DNA of 64,000 bases, taken from assembly GCF_000737695.1 (NCBI RefSeq), contig NZ_JPRM01000036.1, positions 62,001 to 126,000 of the forward strand. Reading direction: 5' to 3'. The DNA is from Flavobacterium hydatis. Its GTDB lineage: Bacteria > Bacteroidota > Bacteroidia > Flavobacteriales > Flavobacteriaceae. Each line of letters starts with the position of its first letter. Position 1 is the stretch's first letter. Shown in pieces: positions 28,501 through 36,700 of the stretch. Both the position numbers and the translations under genes were made by a program. The notes beneath the pieces are model-generated. The model made no database searches and was not told the DNA's origin. It saw only the letters and a program-made list of their open reading frames with translations.

Positions 28501-31300
28501 AAGTAATATCAATGCATTAAACGATGCAAAATACGTTCGTTGTGATGTTACCGATAGAACAGCTATGGCTACGGTAATTAATGAAATCCTGAGAGAAGAA
28601 GGACAAATTAATGGAATTATTCATAGTGCAGGAATAGGAACAGCCAGCCAGATAATAAAAAAGACCTCAGAAGAAATACATAAAGTATTATCACCAAAAA
28701 TTGACGCAACCAGAATTCTAGACGAAGTTACGCAACAAGTACCGCTAGATTTTATGATGTATGTGTCATCTATTTCTGCCATTATGGGAGATATAGGATT
28801 AGCAGACTATGCTTCTGCGAATGCTTATATGGATACCTATGCCTTATACAGAAACCAGTTGGTAAAAGAAGGCAAACGCTCAGGAAAATCTATTACGGTA
28901 AATTGGGGATTATGGCAAGATGGTGGACTACAAATAAATGAAGAAAGCCAGAAATATTTAAAGCATTATTGGGCAATGCTGCCATTGCCTACAGCCGAGG
29001 GACTTAAAGCATTGTCTTATATATTAAAAGAAGCACCTTCGCAAGTAATGGTTGTATATGAAAAAGCGTCTAAACTTTTAGAAAAGAAAGAGCACAAAAA
29101 GATAGCAACAGTTGCAAATACTTCGGGCATTACAAAAGATGCTTGTATAGGATATTTTAGAAACCTGATAGGCGAAGAGTTACAAATAGAACCAGAAAGA
29201 ATAGGTTTAACAACACCATTTGAAACTTATGGAATGGATTCTATTCGTATCGTAAAACTTACGAATAAATTAAATGAAGATTTTGAAGACATCTCAAATA
29301 CATTGTTTTTTGAGAATCCAACTTTAGATGATTTAGCCATATACTTTATGAAAAATTACTCTGATTCGATGCTGAAAATCACAGGGAATCAGAAAGAAAA
29401 TCAAGTAATTGTAGAAGATAAAAGCGAAATTTTTTATGCTAATAAAGAAATAAAAGAGCAAAAAGAAACTAATTACAGACTTACTGAAGAACCAATTGCA
29501 ATTATTGGTGTGGCAGGAAAATATCCAGGCGCTAATACAATAGAAGAATTTTGGAAAAACCTAAAACAAGGAAAAGATAGCATTACAGAAATTCCAAAAA
29601 ACAGATGGAATACCGAATTATTCTTTGATAAAGAAAAAGGCAAAGAAGGAAAAACCTATAGTAAGTGGGGTGGTTTTGTAGAAGATGTAGACAAATTTGA
29701 TCCTATATTTTTTAATATATCACCCAAAGAAGCGGAGTTAATGGATCCGCAAGAACGTTTGTTTTTGCAAACAGCTTGGAATACTGTCGAAAATGCAGGA
29801 TATACTCCAGAAGACCTTAATCAAAAAGTAGGAGTTTTTGTTGGAGTAATGTACAGTGAGTATGCCATGTTTGGTATAGATGCTATGCACGAAGGACAGT
29901 TTACAACACCAAAAGGAATTCATAGCAGTATTGCTAATAGGGTTTCTTATGTAATGAATTTTGAAGGACCAAGTATGGCTATCGATACGATGTGTTCTTC
30001 TTCTATCACCGCTATACATTTAGCTTGCGAGAGTATCCGAAAAGGCGAATGTACAACCGCAATTGCCGGAGGGGTTAATCTTAATTTGCATCCGTACAAA
30101 TATCTCTCACTAAGTAGTGCAGGTTTTGTATCGAGTCAAGGAAAATGTGCTGCTTTTGGTGAAGGAGCAGATGGATATGTTCCGGGCGAAGGTGTTGGAG
30201 CAGTACTCTTAAAACCACTATCGGAAGCGATAAAAGATAACGATCAAATTTATGGCGTTATCCGATCTACAGATATTAATCATGGCGGAAGATCCAATGG
30301 ATTTCATGTGCCTAATCCTAATGCACAAGCCAAAGTTATTCAAAAAGCGATTGAAAAAGCAGGAATAGAATCCTCCTCGTTGCAGTATATAGAAGCGCAT
30401 GGTACAGGAACAAGTTTAGGAGATCCGATAGAAATAGCGGGTTTAGCTCAAGCCTTAAACCTTGACCATAATGCTAGTTGCAAAATAGGATCTGTAAAAT
30501 CGAATATTGGGCATTGCGAGTCGGCAGCTGGAATTTCGGGATTGACAAAAATTTTACTTCAATTTAAGTACAAACAAATCGCACCTTCCATTCATAGTAA
30601 CATCCTTAATAAGAATATTCAATTTGGCGAAAGCCCATTTGAGATTCAGCAAGAATTAACAGATTGGGTAATTGCAGATTCAGAAAAAAGAAGAGCAGGT
30701 TTAAGCAGTTTTGGAGCAGGAGGAAGTAACGCACATGTTATACTCGAAGAATACCAAAGAACTGACAATAGAGATACGCGTGAAACAGAGTCGGTGCTTA
30801 TTGTTTTATCGGCTAAAAATACGGAACGATTAAAACAGAAAGCAGAAGAACTTATTAAGTTTCTAGACGAAGAAGAGACGATTTCGTTGGCTGATTTAGC
30901 CTATACATTACAAGTAGGAAGAGTTGCCATGGAAACTAGATTAAGCATAGAAGTTACTTCTATAAAAGAACTCAAAAAGGAACTTTATAACTATATGCAA
31001 GATCAATTTTTAGGGCATCAGCAAACCTTAAAAAGCTACGAGTTAAATAAAACTGACAATACAGATATTCTGTATGAAAAAGCTTTGGAGAATAAGGATC
31101 TAAACAAACTGGCGAAATTATGGATTCAGGGAGAATACATTGCTTGGGATAAGTTGTATGACAATGATACACAACCTAAGCGAATAAGTTTACCAACATA
31201 TCCATTTGTAAAAAAGAGGTATTGGTTACCAGAAATCTCTGAGAAATTAGAGAAAATAGAAAAGGTATCAAAAGTAATACATCCATTATTTCAAAATTAA
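15014..31300 (+). CDS. Trans-AT polyketide synthase B: end of M3, M4, M5, M6, start of M7
   Basis: 5428 aa, the largest gene here. Order: cMT (SAM motif aa 204-213) and ACP7 (Ser453) completing M3; M4 KS4 (C699, H834, H874)-DH (H1146, D1305)-KR-ACP8 (Ser1855); M5 KS5 (C2125, H2260, H2298)-DH-KR-ACP9 (Ser3305); M6 KS6 (C3578, H3713, H3751)-DH-KR-ACP10 (Ser4743); M7 KS7 with its linker, ending in HPLFQN, the first strand of a DH. KS5, KS6 and KS7 share the DTMCSSS/ATMCSSS active-site type and MDPQER-like motif and look like recent duplicates. KS4 belongs to another type (KISGREAENMDPQQR, NQDGATNG) seen again in KS8 and KS10. The stop at 31298 interrupts the DH; the next gene starts 5 bp later. 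One added A in the A4 run at 31293-31296 would join the two genes. Confidence 0.96.
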   Translation: MIKINKNKKVTLVQESTLLTPQIPTLTLYKKDIVAENDFKEDCALAILQILMRMGIESLRANTIEEWRKELNIIPQYDSLFQTIIKELERMSYIQIANQSVVIPKGIEEKITLFSLQNQLAKARREANSHHNYYALLNQTIRSFEEILNGKTKATDVLFPEGNSRLVSAIYNGDYRSNYFNSIVASIVENTIKNYEGNNKKINILEVGGGTGGTTVRILEKLKKYGNKVKYTFTDVSQGFLIEAEEKFEDIIPYFETKRFDITQSALKQDIAIGTYDIVIGANVVHATANIAETLKNIKPILKKDGVLIINELSGLEMFTTLTFGLLSDWWNHEDKELRISGSPALTFDKWEQVLSEVGFTDCDIYPKQEDIPQQIIIARSNGRVLIDTQQPEEFTKIVREKIVKELEPKVLDTAIDLNDFQQKLIAIAAGTIKLPLTAFKKEKPFSDYGFDSILGLTLIKNINKTLEITLDVTAIFNYPTIPLLAQHILDICPELLDVKKETATEIIESITEKEVEEPSFSKNDNKQENDKIAIIGMSGQFGKANDLEEFWEALKKGKSLVEEVPDDRWDIGLHFDENPKARQKTYSKWGSFLRDIDKFDPEFFKISGREAENMDPQQRIFLQHCWKALEDAAIDPNILQDSKCGVYVGATDGDYYKTYLEEANEASAFWGISGSILAARISYFLNLKGAAVAIDTACSSSLVAMDMGCKSLLTKETDLIITGGISLSVTPEFYKLSSMAGMLSPDGQCYTFDERANGFVPGEGVGVLIMKRLEDAIKDGDPIYAVIQGILTNQDGATNGITAPSVLSQQDIQKEVFNRYKINPETITYVEAHGTGTKLGDPIELQALKSSFREHTSKVNYCGIGSVKTNVGHTLRAAGMAGVIKVLLAMKNNQLPPSINYENLNQYIQLKDSPFIIQEKLTSWDSTTPKRASVSSFGISGTNAFVVLEEYLQKNSISGASDEPVIIVLSALNDERLKGKAAQLVHFIKNEKKVNLHDIAYTLQVGRKVMECRKAFIVSHKEELIAQLQQFVQEETAGLYKKDEEVNESKIQQAIDKKKYAAIAKYWEQGNTINWLSLYNVYQPKKIHLPSYIFAKESYWITPKTEIALSNIKTLHPLVHENISDFESQKFSSCLTGKESILSDHIVQGKKILPGVAYVEMAREAAQRSGLDLLDSFSDIKWLQPIEIHKESVLIETEIYANSEGTFVEIKSIKDNEVTIHFQASITENKEVIEPIYRDISSIKEQSIASYTSDECYQIFGTKGINYGDSLRLINSADVLKEEVFTGISVFDKSKFKLPVEILDNALQTCALLWMQNSDELALPYSIEKISLYDLEEEVKYCHAYYSDKEKKKGFEIELLSASGKVLIALSRYKMMPVLGIKPNTAQTYLYESIWQPKTNANNIVDFSAVSNEFIVVGNFPKIELQGTITRITDIEERTLFSAVFDKVKQAIISRNPVRFVIIYDYKNEHQVQFLSGLLRTATIENPKILWKCVGIDLDKNSNAEQLSKIITDELNEKETTVRYQDLKREVKTIVPIIHPLTASNENIKFIQAGVYIITGGMGGVGKMLVEHLFDTYNDIKIIVCGRSILDSNNQEYVKSFRNLIYYRCDITNKLATQQLIDEIQNQYGKLNGIIHAAGIINDNFIQQKNSGEALQVLEVKTKGIRNLHEATQHISLDFMMVFSSLSAVLGNSGQADYAAANEYLRDFAKFRNKEVSQQRAFGKTITIAWPLWDSSGMQMNDERKKSLEKKLNIVPLPQKEGIYWLEKLLGSTAESVVLHYGKASLPEIFLLDLNEAPESSIDEKNENVTEELTEENLKEVTYEYLVGILAEELRFPRSKFKLVDTFEKYGLDSIMMTSLTSRLEETFPNIPKTLFFEFLTIEELVMFFVEEYSNELNAIGNSKKTPIAIKEQIIISPEIKSTFKKAVPHKFAELSETKQDYTRKNTDVAIVGLSGRYPQADSIEEFWENLKIGKDCITEIPKDRWNIDGFFDTEKGKSGRSYSKWGGFVNDMDKFDPLFFNITPLEAEKIDPQERLFLQIAWEAVEDAGYTNETLKRNPYTGEQDGKVGVYVGVMYQEYQLYGVEESLKGNPTTLRGSSSSIANRVSYVFDIHGPSLSLDTMCSSSSTAIHLACKAIQEGEINMAIAGGVNLSVHPNKYLMLSDGGFASSKGKCESFGQGGDGYVPGEGVGAVLLKSLEQAEKDGDHIYGVIKGTALNHGGRTTGYTVPNPKAQTAVIRDAIKKANLKPESISYIEAHGTGTSLGDPIEIVGLKNALERTAANKCRIGSVKSNIGHCESAAGISGITKVLLQLKYKQLVPSIHSSILNPNIQFDQTAFLVQQELEPWRYQDEKLLTAGISSFGAGGSNAHILIQEYPKTEIANDFNKEPVIIVLSAKNKNRLKAYASRLLSYAEKTPDALQNIAYTLQIGREAMPERLAIVTSSKGELVQQLEDFIKNDVRLAEDIFTANIKDENNDFLLKGKAGAAYIKEAIQEKELASIAQLWTKGVEIKWELLNSSTSPLQKISLPTYPFAKEKYWVQTIDTVVKHGSIAKLHELVHTNESDFEAQKFASVFTGTEWFLEDHLVQNEKVIAGVAYLEMAREAVERSTHKKVTQFKDVTWLHPIKVLEQPKKVVIRLEPSGEQIKYQVYSKENEQEYIHGQGIVTTIAQETPKPYDLVTIKSRTNQTATGTECYKMFSALGFGYGERFQGIQELYYNDTEALAKIELPQHRDMTLDPGVLDSTLQACLAWLLLKDKDKMPLSIPFSVGKVTVYKEITFPVWSYARFSPNANPKATIPQCDMDLLNDKGEVVVSFKDFVILPYDGGFLNQNSRKESLATEIYDYQWETTEPEKTYAHTTDYNDVILVGASQNLVQQFSQAFEGTVFNVNEETEESYFLKILELLKNRMSQKLRGHFSVLINEEDYDKYGFIIGLLKSASKENPRVKTKLISVTSMNVKAGNELVQILKNENLDEQAEVRYLSKTREVKKATSVSQNQISDLKIKEGGVYLITGGAGGIGSVFAEHIAKTQGTQLILTGRRTKNDTIQKYTESLPNAQYYACDVTKYDEVENLIETILSDYRKIDGIIHCAGIGLASTIIEKTETEIYKVLPPKIAGVKNLDKALQNETIDFMMYCSSISSVLGDIGLSDYAAANAYMDHFAKKRNRLVKDGKRKGTTISANWGLWETGGMQANAESIEFLSKQWGMFPLPEAEGVKALDKVLQLANEQTIIVYGSKNKLDKTFGTKANSVVVVDKNNVSEKPTEDLKAIAYEKIVEIFKKELKLKEEHIQTELPFEEYGIDSMLVVKLTNRLGDIFDNVSVSLLFEYQTIDQLVSYFVKEHSDTLQAFKTTKNTYEVPTDKVIRNEAFSVIEAKEYKRFMQPKLVPVVKKEEIKNDDIAIIGLSGMYPGANNIAEFWENLKAGKDSITEIPEQRWNVQEFYSEQKGKKGSSYSKWGGFINDIDKFDPLFFNISPREASMMDPQERLFLQTAWHAIEDAGYTKKKLQNIGKKSATDTGGNVGVFVGVMYEEYQLFGIEERLKGNFIAPTGNASSIANRVSYFLDLHGPSMAVATMCSSSLIAIQMACENIHLGNCEAAIAGGVNLSIHPGKYLMLSDLHLVSEKGKCETFGEGGDGYVPSEGVGAIMLKSLAKAKQDGDQIYGVIKGGAINHGGKVNGYTVPNPNAQAAVISQAMERAGVSPQAYSYIEAHGTGTKLGDPIEIAGLKKAFTGTANQSCKIGSVKSNIGHSEAAAGISGVTKVLLQLRNKQLVPSLHSKKLNTNIDFENSPFHVQQELEDWITSDGRPRLAGISSFGAGGTNVHLVIEEYKNDSQDFTDSQDPVIIPISAKDAVRLKEHAQKISKFLEENIDSVTINDIAYTLQIGREAMESRVAFIVTNTAQLIVKLKQYLEDSTTGIIGEIETNKLVAYKKISDAVEEALIQKDQTTLATLWTQGERINWDQLYDKMLNIISLPNYPFAKDYCWFKPKDTVEVLAIKNEHPLVHQQLNKLDSSRFISKYSGTEQFLSEHILHTEKILPGVAYLEMARVSGGLYIDQKIAQLRDVFWMSPLQVNGHSRSVVTELQTLNKEITFTVKDQEQENIIFSQGKISPVFIEKIEKVDIELISNRLADVLHKEEYYKLFKELGFHYGTSFQGIEYIRYSRNEALAKININQDLSDNYWTVQAMDSALQTCLGIHLKGDTKQLPLSIPFSVKEVNIYKELPSEFWSYVTIREQSEEKNAPIHYDVKLIDASGEVIMSFIDFVTLPFANQEKATSNKVDAYTQLYSYDWTSKQITENVVINSNRNYEVILAGSTSEIAERLTDELEIEVTSIQSQNEEEFFNTILNRVKQNLVNKKETHFLILFEEQETLAYSFVSGILKSVNKENPIISGKTIAVDQISVENIDLLCKIISEEKNTQDAEVQYINNNREVREIGIYNQTSNQNGIDIKPNGVYIITGGAGGLGMIFANYLNQFKNTKLFLIGRSELSPEKKSNINALNDAKYVRCDVTDRTAMATVINEILREEGQINGIIHSAGIGTASQIIKKTSEEIHKVLSPKIDATRILDEVTQQVPLDFMMYVSSISAIMGDIGLADYASANAYMDTYALYRNQLVKEGKRSGKSITVNWGLWQDGGLQINEESQKYLKHYWAMLPLPTAEGLKALSYILKEAPSQVMVVYEKASKLLEKKEHKKIATVANTSGITKDACIGYFRNLIGEELQIEPERIGLTTPFETYGMDSIRIVKLTNKLNEDFEDISNTLFFENPTLDDLAIYFMKNYSDSMLKITGNQKENQVIVEDKSEIFYANKEIKEQKETNYRLTEEPIAIIGVAGKYPGANTIEEFWKNLKQGKDSITEIPKNRWNTELFFDKEKGKEGKTYSKWGGFVEDVDKFDPIFFNISPKEAELMDPQERLFLQTAWNTVENAGYTPEDLNQKVGVFVGVMYSEYAMFGIDAMHEGQFTTPKGIHSSIANRVSYVMNFEGPSMAIDTMCSSSITAIHLACESIRKGECTTAIAGGVNLNLHPYKYLSLSSAGFVSSQGKCAAFGEGADGYVPGEGVGAVLLKPLSEAIKDNDQIYGVIRSTDINHGGRSNGFHVPNPNAQAKVIQKAIEKAGIESSSLQYIEAHGTGTSLGDPIEIAGLAQALNLDHNASCKIGSVKSNIGHCESAAGISGLTKILLQFKYKQIAPSIHSNILNKNIQFGESPFEIQQELTDWVIADSEKRRAGLSSFGAGGSNAHVILEEYQRTDNRDTRETESVLIVLSAKNTERLKQKAEELIKFLDEEETISLADLAYTLQVGRVAMETRLSIEVTSIKELKKELYNYMQDQFLGHQQTLKSYELNKTDNTDILYEKALENKDLNKLAKLWIQGEYIAWDKLYDNDTQPKRISLPTYPFVKKRYWLPEISEKLEKIEKVSKVIHPLFQN
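16601..20716 (+). other. PKS module 4: KS-DH-KR-ACP
   Basis: KS4 intact. DH has SDH...LPGVAY with H1146 and ILDNALQ with D1305 (Asn replaces the usual Ser after the Asp). KR has GGMGGVG and SSLSAVLG...YAAAN with Asp at the B-type position (IINDN). ACP8 Ser1855. Predicted E double bond. Confidence 0.86.
20852..25066 (+). other. PKS module 5: KS-DH-KR(A-type)-ACP
   Basis: KS5 with DTMCSSS. DH keeps His (EDHLVQNEKVIAG, altered glycines) and Asp (PGVLDSTLQ). KR has GGAGGIG and SSISSVLG...YAAAN but lacks the B-type Asp (AGIGLAST), suggesting A-type reduction and thus possibly a Z double bond after the DH. ACP9 has GIDSM. Confidence 0.84.
25205..29386 (+). other. PKS module 6: KS-DH-KR(A-type)-ACP
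   Basis: KS6 has C3578 but reads VATMCSSS where the others have DTMCSSS or DTACSSS. DH retains His (SEHILHTEKILPG) and Asp (VQAMDSALQ). KR lacks the B-type Asp (AGIGTASQ), as in M5. ACP10 Ser4743. The reductive part closely resembles M5, suggesting duplication. Confidence 0.84.
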
Positions 31301-33710
31301 ATAGCATGAAATTCAAGATTATATATACAGGAAAAGAGTCATTCTTTCAATATTTAAAAGTAAACGGAAAGAAAACATTACCATTATCGGCTTATATAGA
31401 AATGATAAGAGTAGCAGGGAGTAAAGTAAATAATGGAGAAATTAATGTAATACGAAACTTTAAATGGAATCAGCCTATTGTAATAGAAAATGAACCGCTA
31501 GTACTTCATATAGAATTTAAGGAACAAAAAGAAGGATTCTCTTTTGAGTTCTATCAGGAGAATGATGTTTTAAATAAAATAATATATGCGCAAGGGGATT
31601 TATTAAATGCATTTAAAAATACACCTGAAAAGATTGAATTAGAGAATTTAATAAGCGAAGATACAGAGTTAAACAAAGAAGAATTCTATAAGCAGTTAGC
31701 AAAGAATTCATTAGAATATACAACTGAATTACAGAGTATCCATTCCTTATTTCAAATGCAAAATCAGGTATGGTCTAGGGTTATTCCTAAAGAGGAAGAA
31801 GAGCAATATGTGTTGCCATTAAATATATTAGAAAGTGCTTTCCAGACTTTAAATGGACAAAAAGATAATACTTCGACAATAGAAAGTATTGAAGCAATGC
31901 ATATATATGGCGATATTAAGAATACGCATTGGTGCCAAGTAATTAAAGAAGAAGACAAAGAAGATTTTTATACCGTTAATTTACTTAGTGCTGAGGGTGA
32001 AATACTTTTTGTATTTGAAGGAGTGAAATTACTCTTGGACGATAGTGTTTTAGAATTACAATATTTTGAAGAAAAATGGGAAGAGATTAAAGAAATAAAT
32101 CAAGAAAAAAATCCTTTTCAGGAAAAGAAAATTTTATGTCTGGGAGATAATAATGATTTGATTTTTGACTTTAAAAAGGCATTAACAAAACAAGATGCAG
32201 AAGTAGTTTATACTTCATCTATTGATGATATCGATGAATCTTTTGATCACGTATTTATATTCCCAAACCGTTCTTTTGTGTCTAACGATAGCGAAAATGG
32301 ATCTTATGGAAAAGAAGAAGAATTTGTTTTTATATGTTTAAAAAAGCTATTAGAATTTAAAAATAATAATTTTCAGATTCACATTATTGTAAACCAAACA
32401 CAACAGGTTTTCTCTACAGATACGGTTCAGGAAAAAGGAGCTGGAATCTTTGGTTTAGTTGGGACAGTAGCTGCAGAAATGCCTACTTGGAATTTTAGAG
32501 TAGTTGATATCAATGAAAATGAACCCATAGATTTTGAAAAACTAGCGATTAAAATAGTACAAACTAGCGAAACGTTAGTGGCTTATAGAAACGGAAATTT
32601 CTATAAAAAACTATTAAGTGCCTTAGCTACATTACCTGCAGTATCTTATTCTCATAGAATTAGAAAAAATGGAATTTATGTAATTCTTGGCGGAGCTGGC
32701 GGTTTAGGTAAAATCACTACAGAATACCTGATTAATAAATATAATGCCAAAGTATATTGGTTAGGAAGAAGACCGTCAGACAAAATAGTAGAAGCTAGTA
32801 TAGAAGAGTTTTCAGGATACGAAAGAAAGCCTGTTTATATACAATGCGATGCAAATAAACTAGAAGATATAAGAGCGGCTTTTAAGCAAATAAAATCTGG
32901 TGGAGAAGCTATAAATGGGGTTATTCATTCAGCTTTAGTGCTAGAAGATAAACCGTTTTATGCAATGAGTTTTTCTGATTTTAATAAAGCCTTTGCGCCA
33001 AAATCTATAGCAGTTCAAAATTTGGTTCAGGTATGCAAGAATGAGTTCTTGGATTTTATGTGTTTTTATTCCTCTATTCAAGGCTTTTTTAATGGTCCCG
33101 GACAAGCCAATTATGCAGCTGGTTGTACCTATAAAAATACTTTAGCAAAAGTAGTTGAGCAAAACTATAAGATCCCTACATATACAATTAATTGGGGATA
33201 TTGGGGGAATATTGGTGTGGCTTCAAACTCCAAATATGCAGACCGAATGGATCAAATGGGGGTAGGTAGCATCGAAGCAAAAGAAGGAATGATCGCCTTA
33301 GAGAAAATTCTTGAAGGCGAACTAAAAGAAATATATGCCGTTAAGTTTTCTAAAAAACCAATTGCAAAAAGCTTAACCTCTAGAATGAAAAAGGGCTCTT
33401 TGGTAAAAAAAATCACCGAAGAGAAAACCTTAATGAACCAATTTGAGTTAGAGACCGCAGATAACGAAGAACATCAGAATATTGTATTAGATAAAGTACA
33501 AAAAATAGCAGCGTCTTTAATCAAGCTTCCTCAGGGAGAGTTTGATCTCGATGAACCATTCTCTGCAATGGGATATGATTCTATTTTGAGTAGCCAACTT
33601 AGCGAGTACATAAATAGAGAACTAGATATCGATATCCAACCAACGGATTTATTTAATTATCCTAGTATTCGATCTTTAGTACAATATATTGTCGAAAATA
33701 AGGAGGGTTG
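29486..33710 (+). other. PKS module 7 (split): KS-DH(dead) // KR-ACP
   Basis: KS7 is intact (DTMCSSS). The DH is broken by the gene junction at 31298-31306 and has lost both catalytic residues: the His position is Leu17 and the Asp position is Glu176 of protein C. KR is complete (GGAGGLG, YSSIQ...NYAAGC) and of the type otherwise seen only before a cMT (M3, M9). No cMT follows; ACP11 (Ser759) comes after a short linker. Predicted outcome: beta-hydroxyl. Confidence 0.83.
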
Positions 33711-36700
33711 GAAACGTAAGATTATAAAAGATAATAATGTAAATACACCTATCCTTAAAGACGAAGCGCCTATAAAAAATTCAGCGCAAGAAGCGCAAGA
33801 AGCACAGAAAAACTCAGACGATATAGCCATTGTTGGTATGAGTGGGGCTTATGCAGGAACATCAAATCTAGAGGAATATTGGGAAGCTCTAAAAGGAGGA
33901 GAAAACCTGATAAGAGAAACTCCAATAGAAAGATGGGATAGCACACTTCATTACAGCCCCATTAAAAGCGAAGAAGATAAAACCTATAGTAAATGGAGTG
34001 GTTTTATGGATAATATAGACAAGTTTGATGCAGGATTTTTTAAAATATCGGGCATAGAAGCTGAAAATATGGATCCACAACAACGCTTGTTTTTAGAACA
34101 TTGTTGGCACGCATTAGAAGATGCAAATTTAACCCAAGACCATTTAGATGGTAAGCAAGTAGGAGTTTATGCGGGAGTAGGAAATAGCGATTATATTCAG
34201 AATCCAAAAAACAAACATGTGTCTGTTTTTTGGGGTATGGATAATTCAATTCTTGCAGCTAGAATTTCGTATTATCTAAACTTAAGAGGGCCTGCCTTAG
34301 CAATAGATTCTGCGTGTTCATCATCATTAGTAGCATTAGAGGCAGCTTGCAGAAACCTACAAACGGGCAATATCGATATGGGAATTTGTGGAGGAGTAAG
34401 TCTCGCCGCCACACCATTATTTCATAAAATGGCAAGTAAAGCTTCTATGTTAAGTGAGAACGGGCAGTGTTTTACATTCGATCATAGAGCAAACGGATTT
34501 GTACCGGGAGAAGGTGTAGGCGTAGTGGTAGTTAAACGATTAAACGATGCACTAAGAGATGGAGATATTATTCATGCAGTGATAAAGGGAATCTTAACGA
34601 ATCAAGATGGAGCAACCAATGGAATTTTAGCACCAAGTGCACCATCACAAGAAGCTTTAGAGAAACAAGTGTATGAAACTTTTAGTATAAATCCAGAAAC
34701 GATAAGTTATGTAGAAGCACATGGAACAGGAACTAAATTAGGAGATCCTATAGAGGTTGAGGCACTTACAAAAGCTTTTAGATCTAAAACACAAAAAAAG
34801 AATTACTGTGGTATTGGGAGTGTAAAAACCAATATTGGGCATACACTACATGCAGCAGGATTAGCAGGATTGCAAAAAGTGATTTTGTCAATGCAACACA
34901 AACAAATTCCGTCTTCTTTGAATTATCAAAAGAATAATGAATTTATCGATTTTGATAACAGCCCTTTTTATGTAAATACAACCCTTAAATCTTGGGATGA
35001 TTATACAGGAGGAAAAAGAAGAGCGGCTATTAGCAGTTTTGGATTTAGTGGTACTAATGCGCATGCTATTATTGAAGAATATATTCCTGCTGCTTCAGAA
35101 AAAGAAGTAGAAAAGAATGATAAAGTAATCTTAGCAATATCTGCAAAAGACAAAAATAGTCTCGAGAGATATTGTGAAAAAGTAGTATTGTTTGTTCAGC
35201 ACAACCCAAATGTTTCTTTAAACTCTTTAGCATATACATTTCAGGTTGGTCGTACAGCAATGGAAGAACGCTTTGCCTGTGTTGTACAGAATAATGATGA
35301 ATTAATATTGAAGCTGAAAAACTTCTTAAATCCCGAGAGTGAGAAATCCAGAACCTTAAATTATTATACAAATAATATAAGAGTTCAGGAGAATACTACA
35401 ATGAAAGGTGTTTCTGGAAAAGCATTTATAGAAAGTGCTATTAAGAACACAGAGTTAGAAACTGTAGCTGAATTGTGGACACAAGGAGTAAGAATTGATT
35501 GGGAGTTATTGTACAACCAAAAAGTAAAGAAAATTAAAATACCATCATATCCATTTGAGAGAGATCGATATTGGATTGAAGAAATAGAAATACAGACAGA
35601 AAAAGCGTCAAAAATACATCCGTTAATTCATCAAAATATCTCCACAATTAAGGAGCAGAAATTTGAAAGTAATTTTAGTGGAGAGGAGTATTTTATAAAA
35701 GATCATATAGTAAATGGTTCTGGTTTATTTCCCGGAGCGGCATATATAGAAATGGCGCTAGAAGCTGGAAAAATCAGTGCGAATGCTATGATTAATGAGT
35801 TATATGATATTACATGGCAAGAACCTTTAAGAAATAAAGAAAAAGGAATTGAGCTTAAAACAGTGATTTCAGAAATTTCAAGTTCAGAATATCAGTATCA
35901 AATATTTTCAAATCATAACGAGAAAAAAATCATACATAGCTCAGGTAAATTGAGAAAACAATCAGTTAATAACACATCTTCAGAGCGATTAAATGTAGAT
36001 GGAATAATAGCAGAGTTGCCTCAAATTAAAAGCAAAAAAGAAATATATGAGCACTTTAGTAATCTAGGATTTGATTACGGAAAAAACTTTCAAGGAATTG
36101 AAAATATTAAGTATTCTCAGGATAAAGCAGTTGTTGAATTAACATTCAATAAGCAGAATCAATTTGTTCTGGAACCGGGCATATTAGATAGCATATTTCA
36201 ATGTACGATAGGACTTTCGTTAGAAGGAAAAACAAATACAGTTTATGTTCCGTATAGCATACAAAGACTTAATATCTATAAAGATTTACCTCTTAAAGCT
36301 TGGTGTTTAGTTGAGTTATTTGCAACTAAATCTAGTACATCTGGAATCCGAAAATACAATATGGTTTTAGTAAATAGTTTAGGAGAAACGATCTTAAAGT
36401 TAGATGAATTTACGCTCTTGCCATTAGAAAATATTCTTGCAGATAAAAATGAAAGTCAAGAAGATAAAAAAGAAGGAATCCAATATTTTAATAATGTATG
36501 GAAAAATGTTGCTCCGCAAATAAGTAAGCATAAAGAAAATAAGCAACTGGTTTATTTGGCAGGATTTGAAAGTGCAATAAATGAAAAAATAAAGAACAAT
36601 ATTCTAGATGTTAGGTTGCTAGAAGATAGTGAAGATCCTAAATATGGGTTTCAGGTTATCTTTAAGAAACTCAAACAAATTATAGAAGCAAAGGAAGAAG

